NCBI GenBank assembly: GCA_007128515.1
Contig: SKXI01000371.1
Coordinates: 1-8,128, forward strand
Origin: Halococcaceae archaeon
Lineage (GTDB): Archaea; Halobacteriota; Halobacteria; Halobacteriales; Halalkalicoccaceae
Reading direction: 5' to 3'
Length of the DNA stretch: 8,128 bases
Of this stretch, positions 1 to 6,061 are shown one piece after another. Under the pieces are notes generated by a model. It saw nothing but the letters and a program-made list of their open reading frames with translations, was not told where the DNA came from and searched no databases. The position numbers and the translations under genes were made by a program. Each line of letters starts with the position of its first letter. Position 1 is the first letter of the stretch.

Positions 1-760
1 GAAACGGCTTCGCGTACGGGATCCACGCGATGAAAAACAGCGAGAGCAGCGAGTGCTGCCACCAGACCAGTGGATAGATCGTCGCCGCGCCCTCGGCGGT
101 GAGGCCGCCGGCTTCGAGGAGGTGGGCGGTGAAGACGCCGACGAAGCTCACCGTCTCGCCCGCGCGGATCTCCTGACCGACCATCGAGACGCCCTGCACG
201 AGGAATCCGCCGACCCCGATCAGGAAGAGCAGCCAGATGAACAGGTCGTCCTCCCAGTCTGTGTGTCGCCCCCAGAGCCGGACGTTCCGGACGACGTAGC
301 GGCGGTACATCGCCATCCCGATCCCGACGACGAACAGCAGCCCGAACGCGTCGAGGACCAGCTGGTAGGCGAGGTAGAAGTCGCCGACCCAGAACGACTC
401 GCCGGTCACGATCCCGTAGGCGTCCATGTCGATGAAGAGGATCGTCGTGCCGATCAGGAGGACGAGAAAGCCCCAGAAGATGAACGCGTGCATCAGCCCG
501 CCGTAGAGGTCGCGGTTGAACTGCTTCTCGTTGCTCCCGGCGATCTTCGCGGCGGCGACGATCCGTTCGGAGAGCCGCGAGAGCCGGTCGATCGGCTCCT
601 CGGCACCCTCCGTGTAGCGCGCGAAGCGCTCGTAGACGCCGTAGAGGAAGACCACGATCACGACGATCGAGAGGAAGTAGAACAGCCCCTTCCCGACCGA
701 GCCGATCTGCCAAAACGTCTCGCGGGTCGCCTCGGCCCCCGCCTGCCCGAGAACGTACAT
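1..760 (-). CDS. Membrane-bound Fe-S oxidoreductase (EtfD/HdrD-like), N-terminal part, cut by window edge
   Basis: The first 253 residues of a membrane protein begin at ATG 758-760 and run off the window at base 1. About five hydrophobic segments are visible (near residues 24-42, 88-110, 130-151, 172-192 and 228-250). His91, His213 and His236 lie in or beside them, as expected for haem b ligands of a NarI/DsrM-type cytochrome domain. This layout matches the N-terminal membrane domain of haloarchaeal heterodisulfide-reductase-related Fe-S proteins (EtfD/EMO type), which are thought to pass electrons from acyl-CoA dehydrogenase/ETF or similar donors to menaquinone. The ferredoxin and CCG cysteine domains expected downstream lie outside the window, so the assignment rests on the membrane domain alone. 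ATG 760 is chosen because a TATA-like box lies about 27 nt upstream. The frame stays open further upstream, but without credible protein-like sequence. Confidence 0.8.
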   Translation of the reverse strand, partial: MYVLGQAGAEATRETFWQIGSVGKGLFYFLSIVVIVVFLYGVYERFARYTEGAEEPIDRLSRLSERIVAAAKIAGSNEKQFNRDLYGGLMHAFIFWGFLVLLIGTTILFIDMDAYGIVTGESFWVGDFYLAYQLVLDAFGLLFVVGIGMAMYRRYVVRNVRLWGRHTDWEDDLFIWLLFLIGVGGFLVQGVSMVGQEIRAGETVSFVGVFTAHLLEAGGLTAEGAATIYPLVWWQHSLLSLFFIAWIPYAKPF

Positions 761-782
761 AATCGTTGTGCTGTGTACGGGG

Positions 783-792
783 CGCTTAACTC
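783..792 (-). promoter_or_regulatory. TATA-like box for the membrane Fe-S oxidoreductase
   Basis: Minus-strand GTTAAG (785-790) is centred about 27 nt upstream of ATG 760, the spacing of a haloarchaeal TATA box to a leaderless start. Read on the plus strand (CTTAAC), it could also serve the small ORF starting at 818. Confidence 0.45.
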
Positions 793-817
793 TTCTCACC
801 GCGTTCGCCTCGCCGCC

Positions 818-949
818 GTGACGGAGGGGTTCGGAATCCGGAGCGACGAAGGGGCTGATCGCCTCCGAGAGACCCGAACGCGACACCGTGAGGAGTTCGA
901 CCGTGACCTCGAGTGGCGACGGGAGGAGCTGTTCGGAGACCGTTCGTGA
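818..949 (+). CDS. Possible small charged protein, 43 aa, unrecognised
   Basis: The reading frame GTG 818 to TGA 947-949 encodes 43 residues that are very rich in Arg and Glu/Asp (13 acidic residues), with a predicted amphipathic helical C-terminal half. It has no recognisable domain. A CTTAAC box at 785-790 could place transcription near 815, which would make it leaderless. Its last base is the first base of the 949-964 inverted-repeat arm, so the C-terminus may have been created or truncated by that element. The same frame is open leftward through the antisense of the neighbouring gene, which weakens the coding claim. Confidence 0.28.
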   Translation: MTEGFGIRSDEGADRLRETRTRHREEFDRDLEWRREELFGDRS

Positions 950-1028
950 TACTGTCGGCTGTAAGTCGTTCAAGATCATCGTACCCCCGTGGTACCGAGA
1001 ATCTTTACACAGTTACAGCCGACAGTAT
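949..1028. repeat. 80-bp element bounded by perfect 16-bp inverted repeats
   Basis: ATACTGTCGGCTGTAA at 949-964 is the exact reverse complement of TTACAGCCGACAGTAT at 1013-1028, with a 48-base spacer. Beyond the arms, GTG on the left and CAC on the right continue the symmetry after a 2-base slip. The spacer contains GTACCCCCGTGGTAC-like partial symmetry and a TTTACA box at 1004-1009. The layout resembles a very small MITE or the residual ends of an insertion element. It could instead be a paired operator or a long-loop hairpin. No clear target-site duplication is visible. Confidence 0.7.
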
Positions 1029-1078
1029 GTCACTGCATCCTCGGATGAGATCTAGTCGGGTCCGTTTCTCGTGCCGCT

Positions 1079-1276
1079 GTGGCTCGTCGTGCTGCGGAGC
1101 AGAAAGTGACCCGAATCCCCCTCTCGACCACCGCATACACGACGATCTCGCTCGGGTTCATGCTCGCAGTAGGTGCAGGACTCGTCGGCTACGGGATCGG
1201 GAGAGGTCGGTACACAGCCGTTTTCGTATCCGCTTTTCTACCTGCCCAGAATCGATCAGTATGGATTGGATCGTAA
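1079..1276 (+). CDS. Possible small membrane protein, 65 aa, unrecognised
   Basis: GTG 1079 to TAA 1274-1276 encodes 65 residues: a short basic N-terminus, then a Gly/Ala/Leu-rich stretch at about residues 19-42 (including GAGLVGYGIGRG) that should form one membrane helix, then a short tail. The frame is closed upstream by TGA 1046-1048 and has no ATG. It may therefore be the remnant of a longer gene, starting at a GTG without an evident ribosome binding site. An overlapping frame from ATG 1027 is also open but yields an implausible Cys/Arg-rich product. It lies in the lower-GC zone and could be non-coding. Confidence 0.33.
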   Translation: MARRAAEQKVTRIPLSTTAYTTISLGFMLAVGAGLVGYGIGRGRYTAVFVSAFLPAQNRSVWIGS

Positions 1277-1337
1277 CACTCTCGTCTAATCTGGTGAAAC
1301 AGGCGAGCACGGAGTACACGATATGCTATCGGTTGAG

Positions 1338-1355
1338 CGACGAATGCGTCGTTTT
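1338..1355 (+). terminator. Possible hairpin/T-run terminator
   Basis: CGACG (1338-1342) and CGTCG (1347-1351) form a 5-bp stem with a 4-base loop, followed by TTTT at 1352-1355. A second T-run (six T) lies at 1373-1378. The orientation fits transcripts coming from the left, such as the 1079-1276 ORF. Archaeal terminators mainly need the U-run, so the hairpin may be incidental. Confidence 0.25.
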
Positions 1356-1362
1356 CGAAACC

Positions 1363-2262
1363 TCACTCACGTGTTTTTTCGACTGAACGCTGGACGTGAG
1401 TGCGTAGTGCATCTGTCGCAAGCGCTCCGGTGACGTGTCCCTTCTCCAAAATCGAAAGTGTACTGTCCGTGTAGGCGGATCGTTGTCTTTCGAACTCGAT
1501 GATCCGGTCGTAGCGAGCGAGCAGCGGATCACAATCGTCCGCATCGGTGCTGGTGAAAGCGTCCTCGAAGTCGAGAACACGGCGAAATACCGCTGGATCC
1601 TTTCGTGCGGACTCTGCCGCCAGTTTCCGATAGATTGAGGAGATGAACAGTTCTCCAAGTCTTGCTCCGGCAAATATCGGGACGTACCGATCGACACCTC
1701 CACCGTATGCGCGATGAAGATTGACGCCCCAGCCGCCGAGACTGATTCCGGCTGCGAGAACGGTGGGACAGTCTGTCGCTCGCAGTCGGCCTGCCAACGC
1801 CTCGATAAGTGCTGCAGACGTTGCGATCATTCCGACGAAGTTCTCGAGATCGTCCATCGCCCGTACGTACTCCCTGGCCGAGCGGTCGTGAAACGGCGCT
1901 CGGAGGGCGATCAGGTTGACGTCCCAGTCTCCGTCCGTCCCGAACAGGCGGTGAAACGAGTTCGTGCTGAAACGGCCGAAGTCGAACGGGTCTTCGCCAC
2001 TCCCGTGAAGATACAACAGGGTCGGTACGTCTCGTCCTCGCCACTGGGAGACGAGATATGCGGCCTGAAATTCTCCGATCGGAGTACGGGCAGAGATTTC
2101 TCGGACGCTTCCGATTCGGATCTCCTCGATATCGACGTCTGCACCGCCGACCACGTCGCCGATCGGGGCGCTGGAGACCGATCGCGAAAAGAATCTGGAA
2201 TCTCTCATCAGTAAACTGCTCAGCGATATCGTGGCGACGTCGATGAACTCGTGTCTGTTCAT
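1363..2262 (-). CDS. Alpha/beta-fold serine hydrolase, substrate unknown
   Basis: This is a 299-residue protein from ATG 2260-2262 to TGA 1363-1365. It shows the alpha/beta hydrolase pattern in order: strand plus oxyanion-hole motif LLYLHGSGEDPF near residues 82-93, nucleophile elbow GISLGG at 172-177 with Ser174, a likely acid in ARYDRII (Asp252), and the catalytic His in EKGHVTG (His276). The complete triad suggests an active esterase, thioesterase or related hydrolase. The substrate cannot be read from sequence. There is no convincing signal peptide or lipobox, so a cytoplasmic location is likely. The first 40 residues are poorly conserved in appearance, and Met19 is an alternative start. 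It stands alone, with no tight partner on either side, in the lower-GC zone, suggesting an accessory gene. Assigning a named family would need a profile search. Confidence 0.88.
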   Translation of the reverse strand: MNRHEFIDVATISLSSLLMRDSRFFSRSVSSAPIGDVVGGADVDIEEIRIGSVREISARTPIGEFQAAYLVSQWRGRDVPTLLYLHGSGEDPFDFGRFSTNSFHRLFGTDGDWDVNLIALRAPFHDRSAREYVRAMDDLENFVGMIATSAALIEALAGRLRATDCPTVLAAGISLGGWGVNLHRAYGGGVDRYVPIFAGARLGELFISSIYRKLAAESARKDPAVFRRVLDFEDAFTSTDADDCDPLLARYDRIIEFERQRSAYTDSTLSILEKGHVTGALATDALRTHVQRSVEKTRE

Positions 2263-2660
2263 AGGTCTCCCGTCGCTACCTCGTCGTCACGCAGCATGGA
2301 TCGATCTCGGTATCGGCCGCCGTACTCTCGACGGTTTGGGTGGCCTGGCGATGACTCGCGGTCGAGCTGATTCGCTACTGTCCCACGAGGACAAGACGTC
2401 CAGCACGACTGGACTCACCGCCATACTGTGCCGATTGGACATGCCCTCTGGACTGCTGGGTGTCATGTATCCTATCGGTCCGGACACCGTTCTATACCTT
2501 CGGGTCAGTACCATTCGTGTTCGGTTAACACTGTCAGTAATATTCGGCGGTGGTTCGAGGTTTCCAATCGACGAGTGGTGGACTCGAATTCGGCCGTGTG
2601 AACCCGCAGACCGGAGCCGAACCCCGGCGAATTGGCGCTTCCGGCCATAATCGAACACCA
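2263..2660. other. Gene-poor stretch upstream of the hydrolase
   Basis: About 400 bases without a convincing gene. Open frames exist on both strands (for example 2231-2650 plus and 2287-2808 minus), but their products are low in acidic residues, rich in Arg/Ser/Pro and show no domain. The stretch should contain the hydrolase promoter, although no clear TATA box is seen 26-27 nt before ATG 2262. An AT-rich patch GTTAACACTGTCAGTAATATT (2524-2544) is the most promoter-like or operator-like piece. Decayed gene remnants are possible. Confidence 0.4.
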
Positions 2661-3115
2661 ATGGTACAAACCCCCTGATCGAAGCGATCGGCCGGACGTA
2701 TACTGTGGACGAGCTGGCCAAGCAAGATCTCCGATTGGCCTCGACCCGTGACTTTCGCCGCGCCGTAGCAGATGCGAACAGCAATCGGATCACCGGACAG
2801 AAAATCAACGCTCAGTGCTCGGCCCTGCTGGTGGCAGGGGGCGACTTGCCGGGGACACGGCCCACCAACGCCGCGCTGGCCGCCCTGATGCCCACCGTTG
2901 AGGCGAGTTGCGTCTCCCAGGTCGGTCACGGATGGGTCGGACAGGAACCAGATTTACACCAGCGCATACTGGAAGCGTGGATCACCGGATCAAACTTGCC
3001 CCGAGAGTTCGAGCCAGAAACAACACCTTGGCCGAAGGCGAGAGTAATCCGACTTCTCGAACGGTGTCCCACGGTGGCTTCCACGGACGCAGATATGAAG
3101 TCCTCCGGAGAATAA
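2661..3115 (+). pseudogene. Unrecognised gene, probably frameshifted at a C5 run
   Basis: A coding-like frame runs from GTG 2705 (136 residues) to TAA 3113-3115. The same frame stays open and protein-like for about ten codons upstream of the GTG (LIEAIGRTYTVDELAKQDL). A nearby ATG at 2661 gives only MVQTP before a TGA at 2676-2678, in the frame one base off. One extra C in the CCCCC run at 2671-2675 would join the two into one ORF of about 151 codons. This suggests a recent frameshift, a sequencing error or slippage at the C tract. The N-terminal 50 residues look helical and well formed. The remainder is less acidic than typical haloarchaeal proteins and has no motif I recognise. It could be read as an intact GTG-started protein instead, and its function is unknown. 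Confidence 0.4.
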
Positions 3116-3213
3116 TGGATGGCCTGAAAACGAATACGGATTGCCTCGCGGCTGCTCCAGGTCGTCACGAGGTTATCACTGGTTGTAACGAGAAATACAC
3201 TGAAGGTGATATC

Positions 3214-3624
3214 TCACTGATCCAGTTGAATCCGCCGTGAGCGTTGCTCTTTCAGCGCGCAATATGCCAGGAGTGCAGAAAACGCACCCATCACGCGTAC
3301 AGCCGGGAAGAGTCCGGATCTCCACTCGATCGAATCCGATCGTTTCCACGCGATCCCGAATCCGAACGCTGCGTACTGCCTGGGAAAGAAAAACGCCACG
3401 ACGCCAACGGCTCCGACGAATTTCATAAACGTCGCATAGGCCCTCCCACCGGACAGAGAGAGGATCGCTAACCCGATGCCTTCCGCCCGAATGGCGGGCG
3501 CAACCCAGCTTTTGGGGGGACACTCGTCGGGGTTCTCGATGGCGAGGTTCTCGTAGAGCTCGATAACCCGCCCTGGTACCAGTGCCACGACGATGCCGCC
3601 GAGCCCGAGTAACGTTCGTATCAC
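3214..3624 (-). CDS. Small multi-pass membrane protein with internal duplication
   Basis: The frame is open from far upstream, but the membrane protein proper starts at GTG 3622-3624. That start is favoured because TTTAG (minus strand, around 3650) lies 26 nt upstream, giving a leaderless transcript. The 136-residue product has about four hydrophobic segments (near residues 2-16, 43-58, 67-81 and 105-122). Two halves align without gaps at an offset of 64 residues: Pro17/Pro81, Ala28/Ala92, Asp33/Asp97, Ser39/Ser103, Pro43/Pro107, Ala44/Ala108, Arg46/Arg110 and Gly49/Gly113. Each half therefore has a loop with Asp, then PA-hydrophobic-R-x-x-G entering a membrane helix. I know of no assigned function. 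GTG 3630 and GTG 3642 are alternative starts. It is a stand-alone gene between the frameshifted ORF and the biotin operon. Confidence 0.75.
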   Translation of the reverse strand: MIRTLLGLGGIVVALVPGRVIELYENLAIENPDECPPKSWVAPAIRAEGIGLAILSLSGGRAYATFMKFVGAVGVVAFFFPRQYAAFGFGIAWKRSDSIEWRSGLFPAVRVMGAFSALLAYCALKEQRSRRIQLDQ

Positions 3625-3645
3625 ACACACCGCACGGGTCACACG

Positions 3646-3654
3646 AACTAAACC
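3646..3654 (-). promoter_or_regulatory. TATA-like box for the duplicated membrane protein
   Basis: Minus-strand GGTTTAGTT is centred about 26 nt before GTG 3624. The spacing supports this GTG over the long upstream extension of the frame. Confidence 0.4.
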
Positions 3655-3786
3655 GATCGGTCGTTCTCTCTCGGTTGGGGTGAAATTCGGTGGAACCGGT
3701 CGTCGTTTCACACACGATCGTGGCAGATTGGACTCGACAGTAGGAACACGGCTTAGTACGAGATACACGCCCTGTAACTCGCACGG

Positions 3787-3855
3787 CTATCGGAACACTT
3801 CTTCGAACTGGTAGAGCTCTCGGCGGTCGATACGCAGCTCCTCTGACCGGCTCAT
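3787..3855 (-). CDS. Orphan 22-residue ORF, possible N-terminal gene fragment
   Basis: ATG 3853-3855 to TAG 3787-3789 encodes a short acidic peptide starting MSRSEELRIDRRELYQFEE, with haloarchaeal-looking composition and codon use. A weak GGAGATAGTC box lies about 23-26 nt upstream. It could be a true mini-protein, or the start of a gene whose remainder has been lost. The evidence is slight. Confidence 0.2.
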   Translation of the reverse strand: MSRSEELRIDRRELYQFEEVFR

Positions 3856-3941
3856 TCACCATCCACTAGCTGGGACTATCTCCGTGCCAAGAGTTGGACG
3901 GGAGGGTCGATCGAGAGGCTGGAGACGAACAGGTAGGGCAA

Positions 3942-4664
3942 CTACGGAGCCACTCCAGCGGCGAGGCCCACGGCCGCGAACAGCGAGGCGGTGACGAGCG
4001 AGACGATCCCGTCCCGCCAGGAAAAGCGCAGTTCCGGCAGTGTCGCGTTCCACGAGAGACAGCGCGCACGCAACGCGAGCGAGAGCCGGTCAGCTCGCCC
4101 GAGCGCGCGTGCGACACCGGACACCACCAGCCACGAGATTCGCTCTCTCACCGGTCTCTCGGTTCCGAGACGGGCGGCGTGGGCGGCGCGCGCGCGTTTC
4201 AGGTCGTCGATCAACAGCGGCAGAAAGCGGGCGACGAAGCCGACGCCGAGGCCGAGAAACCGACCGACGCGTCCCGGTAGCGCCCAGGCGAGCGCCGCCT
4301 GTGAGTCGCGAACCGGGGTCGTCCGGACGTAGGCCGCCGCGACCAGGAGGACGAGGAGGATTCGGTAGCTCGCGAGCGCCGGGTCGACGGCCCGGTCGAG
4401 GGCGATCCACGGCGGGCCGAGGACGACCGCCTCGATCAGCGGTGCGGCGAGGACGAACGGGAAGACGATCCGGAACGTCCAGAGCGTCTCGAACAGCGGC
4501 GTTCGCGCCACGAACAGGACGACGAGTGTGAGGACCGTGAGCACCGCGAGGCCCCGGGGCGTGGTGTAGGCGTAGGCGACGGCGACGACCGCGAGTTGGA
4601 AGGCGAGCTTCGAGCGTGCGTCGAGGCGGTGGGCGAACGAGCGTCCGGGGGAGAAACTCAACAT
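3942..4664 (-). CDS. bioN: BioN/EcfT, transmembrane coupling protein of the biotin ECF transporter
   Basis: This 240-residue membrane protein (ATG 4664 to TAG 3942) is the EcfT/CbiQ-family scaffold that couples ATP hydrolysis by BioM to the substrate-binding BioY. It has the N-terminal family motif LDARSKL (residues 14-20), hydrophobic segments near 21-33, 38-53, 64-84, 101-112 and 136-152, a cytoplasmic helical region, and a final membrane helix near 218-238. The two Ala-Arg-Gly coupling signatures that contact the ATPase appear as AARLG (around 164-167) and RARCLSW (around 199-205). The second carries Cys in place of Gly. Length is normal for the family. Its ATG lies inside the end of bioM (7-nt overlap, ATGTTGA), so translation is coupled, and it is the last gene of the bioYMN operon. 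Specificity for biotin is inferred from BioY. Confidence 0.9.
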   Translation of the reverse strand: MLSFSPGRSFAHRLDARSKLAFQLAVVAVAYAYTTPRGLAVLTVLTLVVLFVARTPLFETLWTFRIVFPFVLAAPLIEAVVLGPPWIALDRAVDPALASYRILLVLLVAAAYVRTTPVRDSQAALAWALPGRVGRFLGLGVGFVARFLPLLIDDLKRARAAHAARLGTERPVRERISWLVVSGVARALGRADRLSLALRARCLSWNATLPELRFSWRDGIVSLVTASLFAAVGLAAGVAP

Positions 4665-5362
4665 CGGGGATCGCGTACCGACAGCCCCGGAAGGTCCGAG
4701 AGGACGCCTTCGGGAGGGTCGTCCCGGACGATCCGTCCGTCCCCGAGGACGACGAGCCTGTCCGCTCCATCCCAGAGGTCGCGTAAGTCGTGGGTGACGA
4801 CGATCACGCTCGTCCCCGAGCGATGAAGCTCTCGGAGTCGCGCGAGCACGGACCTGCGAGCGGGTTCGTCGAGGCCGGTGAGCGGCTCGTCGAGCACCAG
4901 GTGATCGGGCTCCATCGCGAGCGCGCCGGCGATGGCGAGGCGTTCCTCCTCGCCACCCGAGAGCGTCGCGATCCGGTCGGCCTCTCGTCCACTCAGCCCG
5001 ACGGCGGCGAGCGCCTCGTCGACCCTGCGGTCGATCTCGTCCCGGGAGAGCCCCAGGTTCTCGGGGCCGAACGCGACGTCCTCTCCCACAGTAGCGGCGA
5101 CGAAGCCGTCTCTCGGGTGCTGGAAGACCATTCCGACGGTCGTTCGGGCGGCGACGAGGTCGGCTCCCACCCGGCGTCCGTTCACCAGTACGTCGCCCGC
5201 GTCGGGTTCGAGTAGCCCGTTCCAGTGGCGGACGAGCGTCGTCTTCCCCGATCCGTTCGGCCCCGCGACGAGGAGGAACTCGCCGTCCGGGACGGAGAGC
5301 GAGACGCCGTCGAGCGCGACGTGGTCGCCGTAGCGGTGGACGAGGTCGCGGGTCTCGATCAT
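4658..5362 (-). CDS. bioM: BioM/EcfA, ATPase of the biotin ECF transporter
   Basis: A 234-residue ABC ATPase. Visible motifs in order are Walker A GPNGSGKT (residues 34-41), Q-loop VFQHPRDGF with Gln81, signature LSGGEEERLAIA (134-145), Walker B HLVLDEP (154-160) with Glu159, D-loop GLD (163-165), and switch His191 in VTHDL. The set is complete, so it should be catalytically active. The signature has EEE where many family members have QxQ/QKQ. ATG 5360-5362 is chosen although the frame is open far upstream: it overlaps the bioY stop codon by one base (TGATG) and gives the normal family start just before the first strand. Only one ATPase gene is present, as in BioMNY-type dedicated (group I) ECF systems, so BioM probably works as a homodimer with BioN and BioY. 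Confidence 0.95.
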   Translation of the reverse strand: MIETRDLVHRYGDHVALDGVSLSVPDGEFLLVAGPNGSGKTTLVRHWNGLLEPDAGDVLVNGRRVGADLVAARTTVGMVFQHPRDGFVAATVGEDVAFGPENLGLSRDEIDRRVDEALAAVGLSGREADRIATLSGGEEERLAIAGALAMEPDHLVLDEPLTGLDEPARRSVLARLRELHRSGTSVIVVTHDLRDLWDGADRLVVLGDGRIVRDDPPEGVLSDLPGLSVRDPRC

Positions 5363-5961
5363 CAGGCGGCGGCGAGCGCGTCGCTGCGAACGATGCCGAC
5401 GGCCGCCGCGATCTTGACGGCCTCGAACGGGACGAACGCGACTGCGCTCACCAGGAACGCCCGATAGAGGCTCACGTCCTGGACGAATGCGAAGCCGACG
5501 GTCCCCAGCGCGTAGATGACCACCGTGCCGAGGACCATCGCGCCGACGAGCGTCGGGAGGCCGGCCTCGCGGTGGTCCCGGAGCGTCGCGCCGCGATGGA
5601 CGACCAGTCCGATGAGACCTGCGGCAACGGGGTACGACCAGAGGTAGCCGAGGGTCGGACTCGCGAGCAGCACGCCCGGGCCGGCCGTCCCGCCCGCGAA
5701 CACCGGTACCCCGAGACCACCCGCGAGGAGGTAGAAGACCATCGCGACGCATCCCCAGACGGGGCCGAGCAGGATCCCGGCGAGGAAGACGCCGAGTACC
5801 TGCAGGGTCACCGGGACGCCCGGTGCGAGCGGGTTCGGAAACGAGACGTAGGCGAACGCTCCCATCAACGCGGCGAACGTCGCCGCACGCGCGAGGTTTC
5901 TCACCGTCTCGTCGCCAACGAGGTCTACCTCCCCGGCCTCCGTTCGTGTGGTGTCGGTCAT
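5362..5961 (-). CDS. bioY: BioY, biotin-binding S component of an ECF transporter
   Basis: A 199-residue membrane protein that binds biotin at the outer face of the cell membrane. Family motifs are VPVTLQVLG (residues 49-57), the Gly-rich GGTAGPGVLLASPTLGYL (90-107) and the C-terminal VPFEAVKIA (177-185) that corresponds to the usual P-x-D/E-x-x-K element. Six hydrophobic segments are apparent after a charged N-terminus of about 22 residues. ATG 5959-5961 is preferred over the upstream TTG 5979 because a TATA-like box lies about 27 nt before it. It is the first gene of bioYMN, and its stop shares one base with the bioM start. A dedicated biotin importer suggests the host relies on external biotin, although biosynthesis genes could lie elsewhere. 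Confidence 0.95.
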   Translation of the reverse strand: MTDTTRTEAGEVDLVGDETVRNLARAATFAALMGAFAYVSFPNPLAPGVPVTLQVLGVFLAGILLGPVWGCVAMVFYLLAGGLGVPVFAGGTAGPGVLLASPTLGYLWSYPVAAGLIGLVVHRGATLRDHREAGLPTLVGAMVLGTVVIYALGTVGFAFVQDVSLYRAFLVSAVAFVPFEAVKIAAAVGIVRSDALAAA

Positions 5962-5984
5962 GATCGGGCATCTCGTCAAGCGTA

Positions 5985-5992
5985 CTCAAAGC
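5985..5992 (-). promoter_or_regulatory. TATA-like box of the bioYMN operon
   Basis: Minus-strand GCTTTGAG is centred about 27 nt upstream of ATG 5961, implying a leaderless bioY transcript. The divergent region (5962-6061, 100 bases) is shared with the plus-strand gene. I see no clear dyad that can be assigned to a biotin regulator. Confidence 0.4.
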
Positions 5993-6023
5993 TTCGGTTT
6001 ACGAGGCGGGTTCGGCGAAAGCG

Positions 6024-6031
6024 TTTATATA
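6024..6031 (+). promoter_or_regulatory. Strong TATA box for the Cmi4-like gene
   Basis: TTTATATA at 6024-6031 is a near-consensus archaeal TATA box, with the purine-rich GCGAAAGCG upstream as a plausible BRE. Expected transcription starts near 6054, about 8 nt before ATG 6062. It is the best promoter in the window and points away from bioYMN. Confidence 0.8.
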
Positions 6032-6061
6032 CCTCCGCCCCGTTCGGGCGCGCCACGAACC

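Larger units (their letters stand above)
3625..3941. other. Intergenic stretch between membrane protein and bioN
   Basis: About 317 bases holding the membrane-protein promoter on its left side and the downstream region of bioN on its right. No T-rich terminator is visible after bioN. The only gene-like piece is a 22-residue minus-strand ORF at 3787-3855. The long frames crossing this stretch on the minus strand give Arg/Cys/Pro-rich products that look like artefacts. Confidence 0.4.

Noticed and set aside
53..949. Long plus-strand open frame opposite the Fe-S oxidoreductase gene
   Set aside because: It is the antisense of a clear membrane protein. The product is a monotonous Asp/Glu/Arg/Pro string typical of shadows in high-GC DNA. 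Only the last part, beyond the real gene, was kept as a weak small ORF.
1027..1386. Plus-strand frame from ATG 1027 after the TTTACA box
   Set aside because: The product is rich in Arg, Cys and Ser without any domain, overlaps a better membrane-like frame and runs into the 3' end of the hydrolase gene.
2560..2640. tRNA-like remnant on the minus strand (GAATTCGAGTCC resembling a T-loop), a possible attachment site
   Set aside because: The flanking bases do not form a T-stem or acceptor stem, and no second copy was found in the window.
2231..2808. Open frames on both strands between the hydrolase and the frameshifted gene
   Set aside because: Compositions are unlike haloarchaeal proteins (few acidic residues, many Arg/Ser/Pro), no motifs are visible, and neither frame has a supported start.
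3176..3862. Long minus-strand frame over the duplicated membrane protein, with several Cys pairs resembling a zinc protein
   Set aside because: It overlaps the membrane protein frame, is extremely Arg-rich and its CxxC-like pairs are scattered. The membrane frame has clear internal repeats and a promoter.
4040..4770. Arg/Pro-rich open frames on both strands over bioN
   Set aside because: These are typical high-GC shadows of the bioN coding frame, which has clear membrane segments and family motifs.
5363..5989. Extending bioM upstream through bioY as a fused 443-residue protein
   Set aside because: The extra N-terminus is the out-of-frame shadow of BioY. The ABC domain starts naturally at ATG 5362.
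5962..6061. Biotin repressor operator in the bioY divergent region
   Set aside because: Only short imperfect symmetry is seen. No dyad strong enough to call a specific regulator site.
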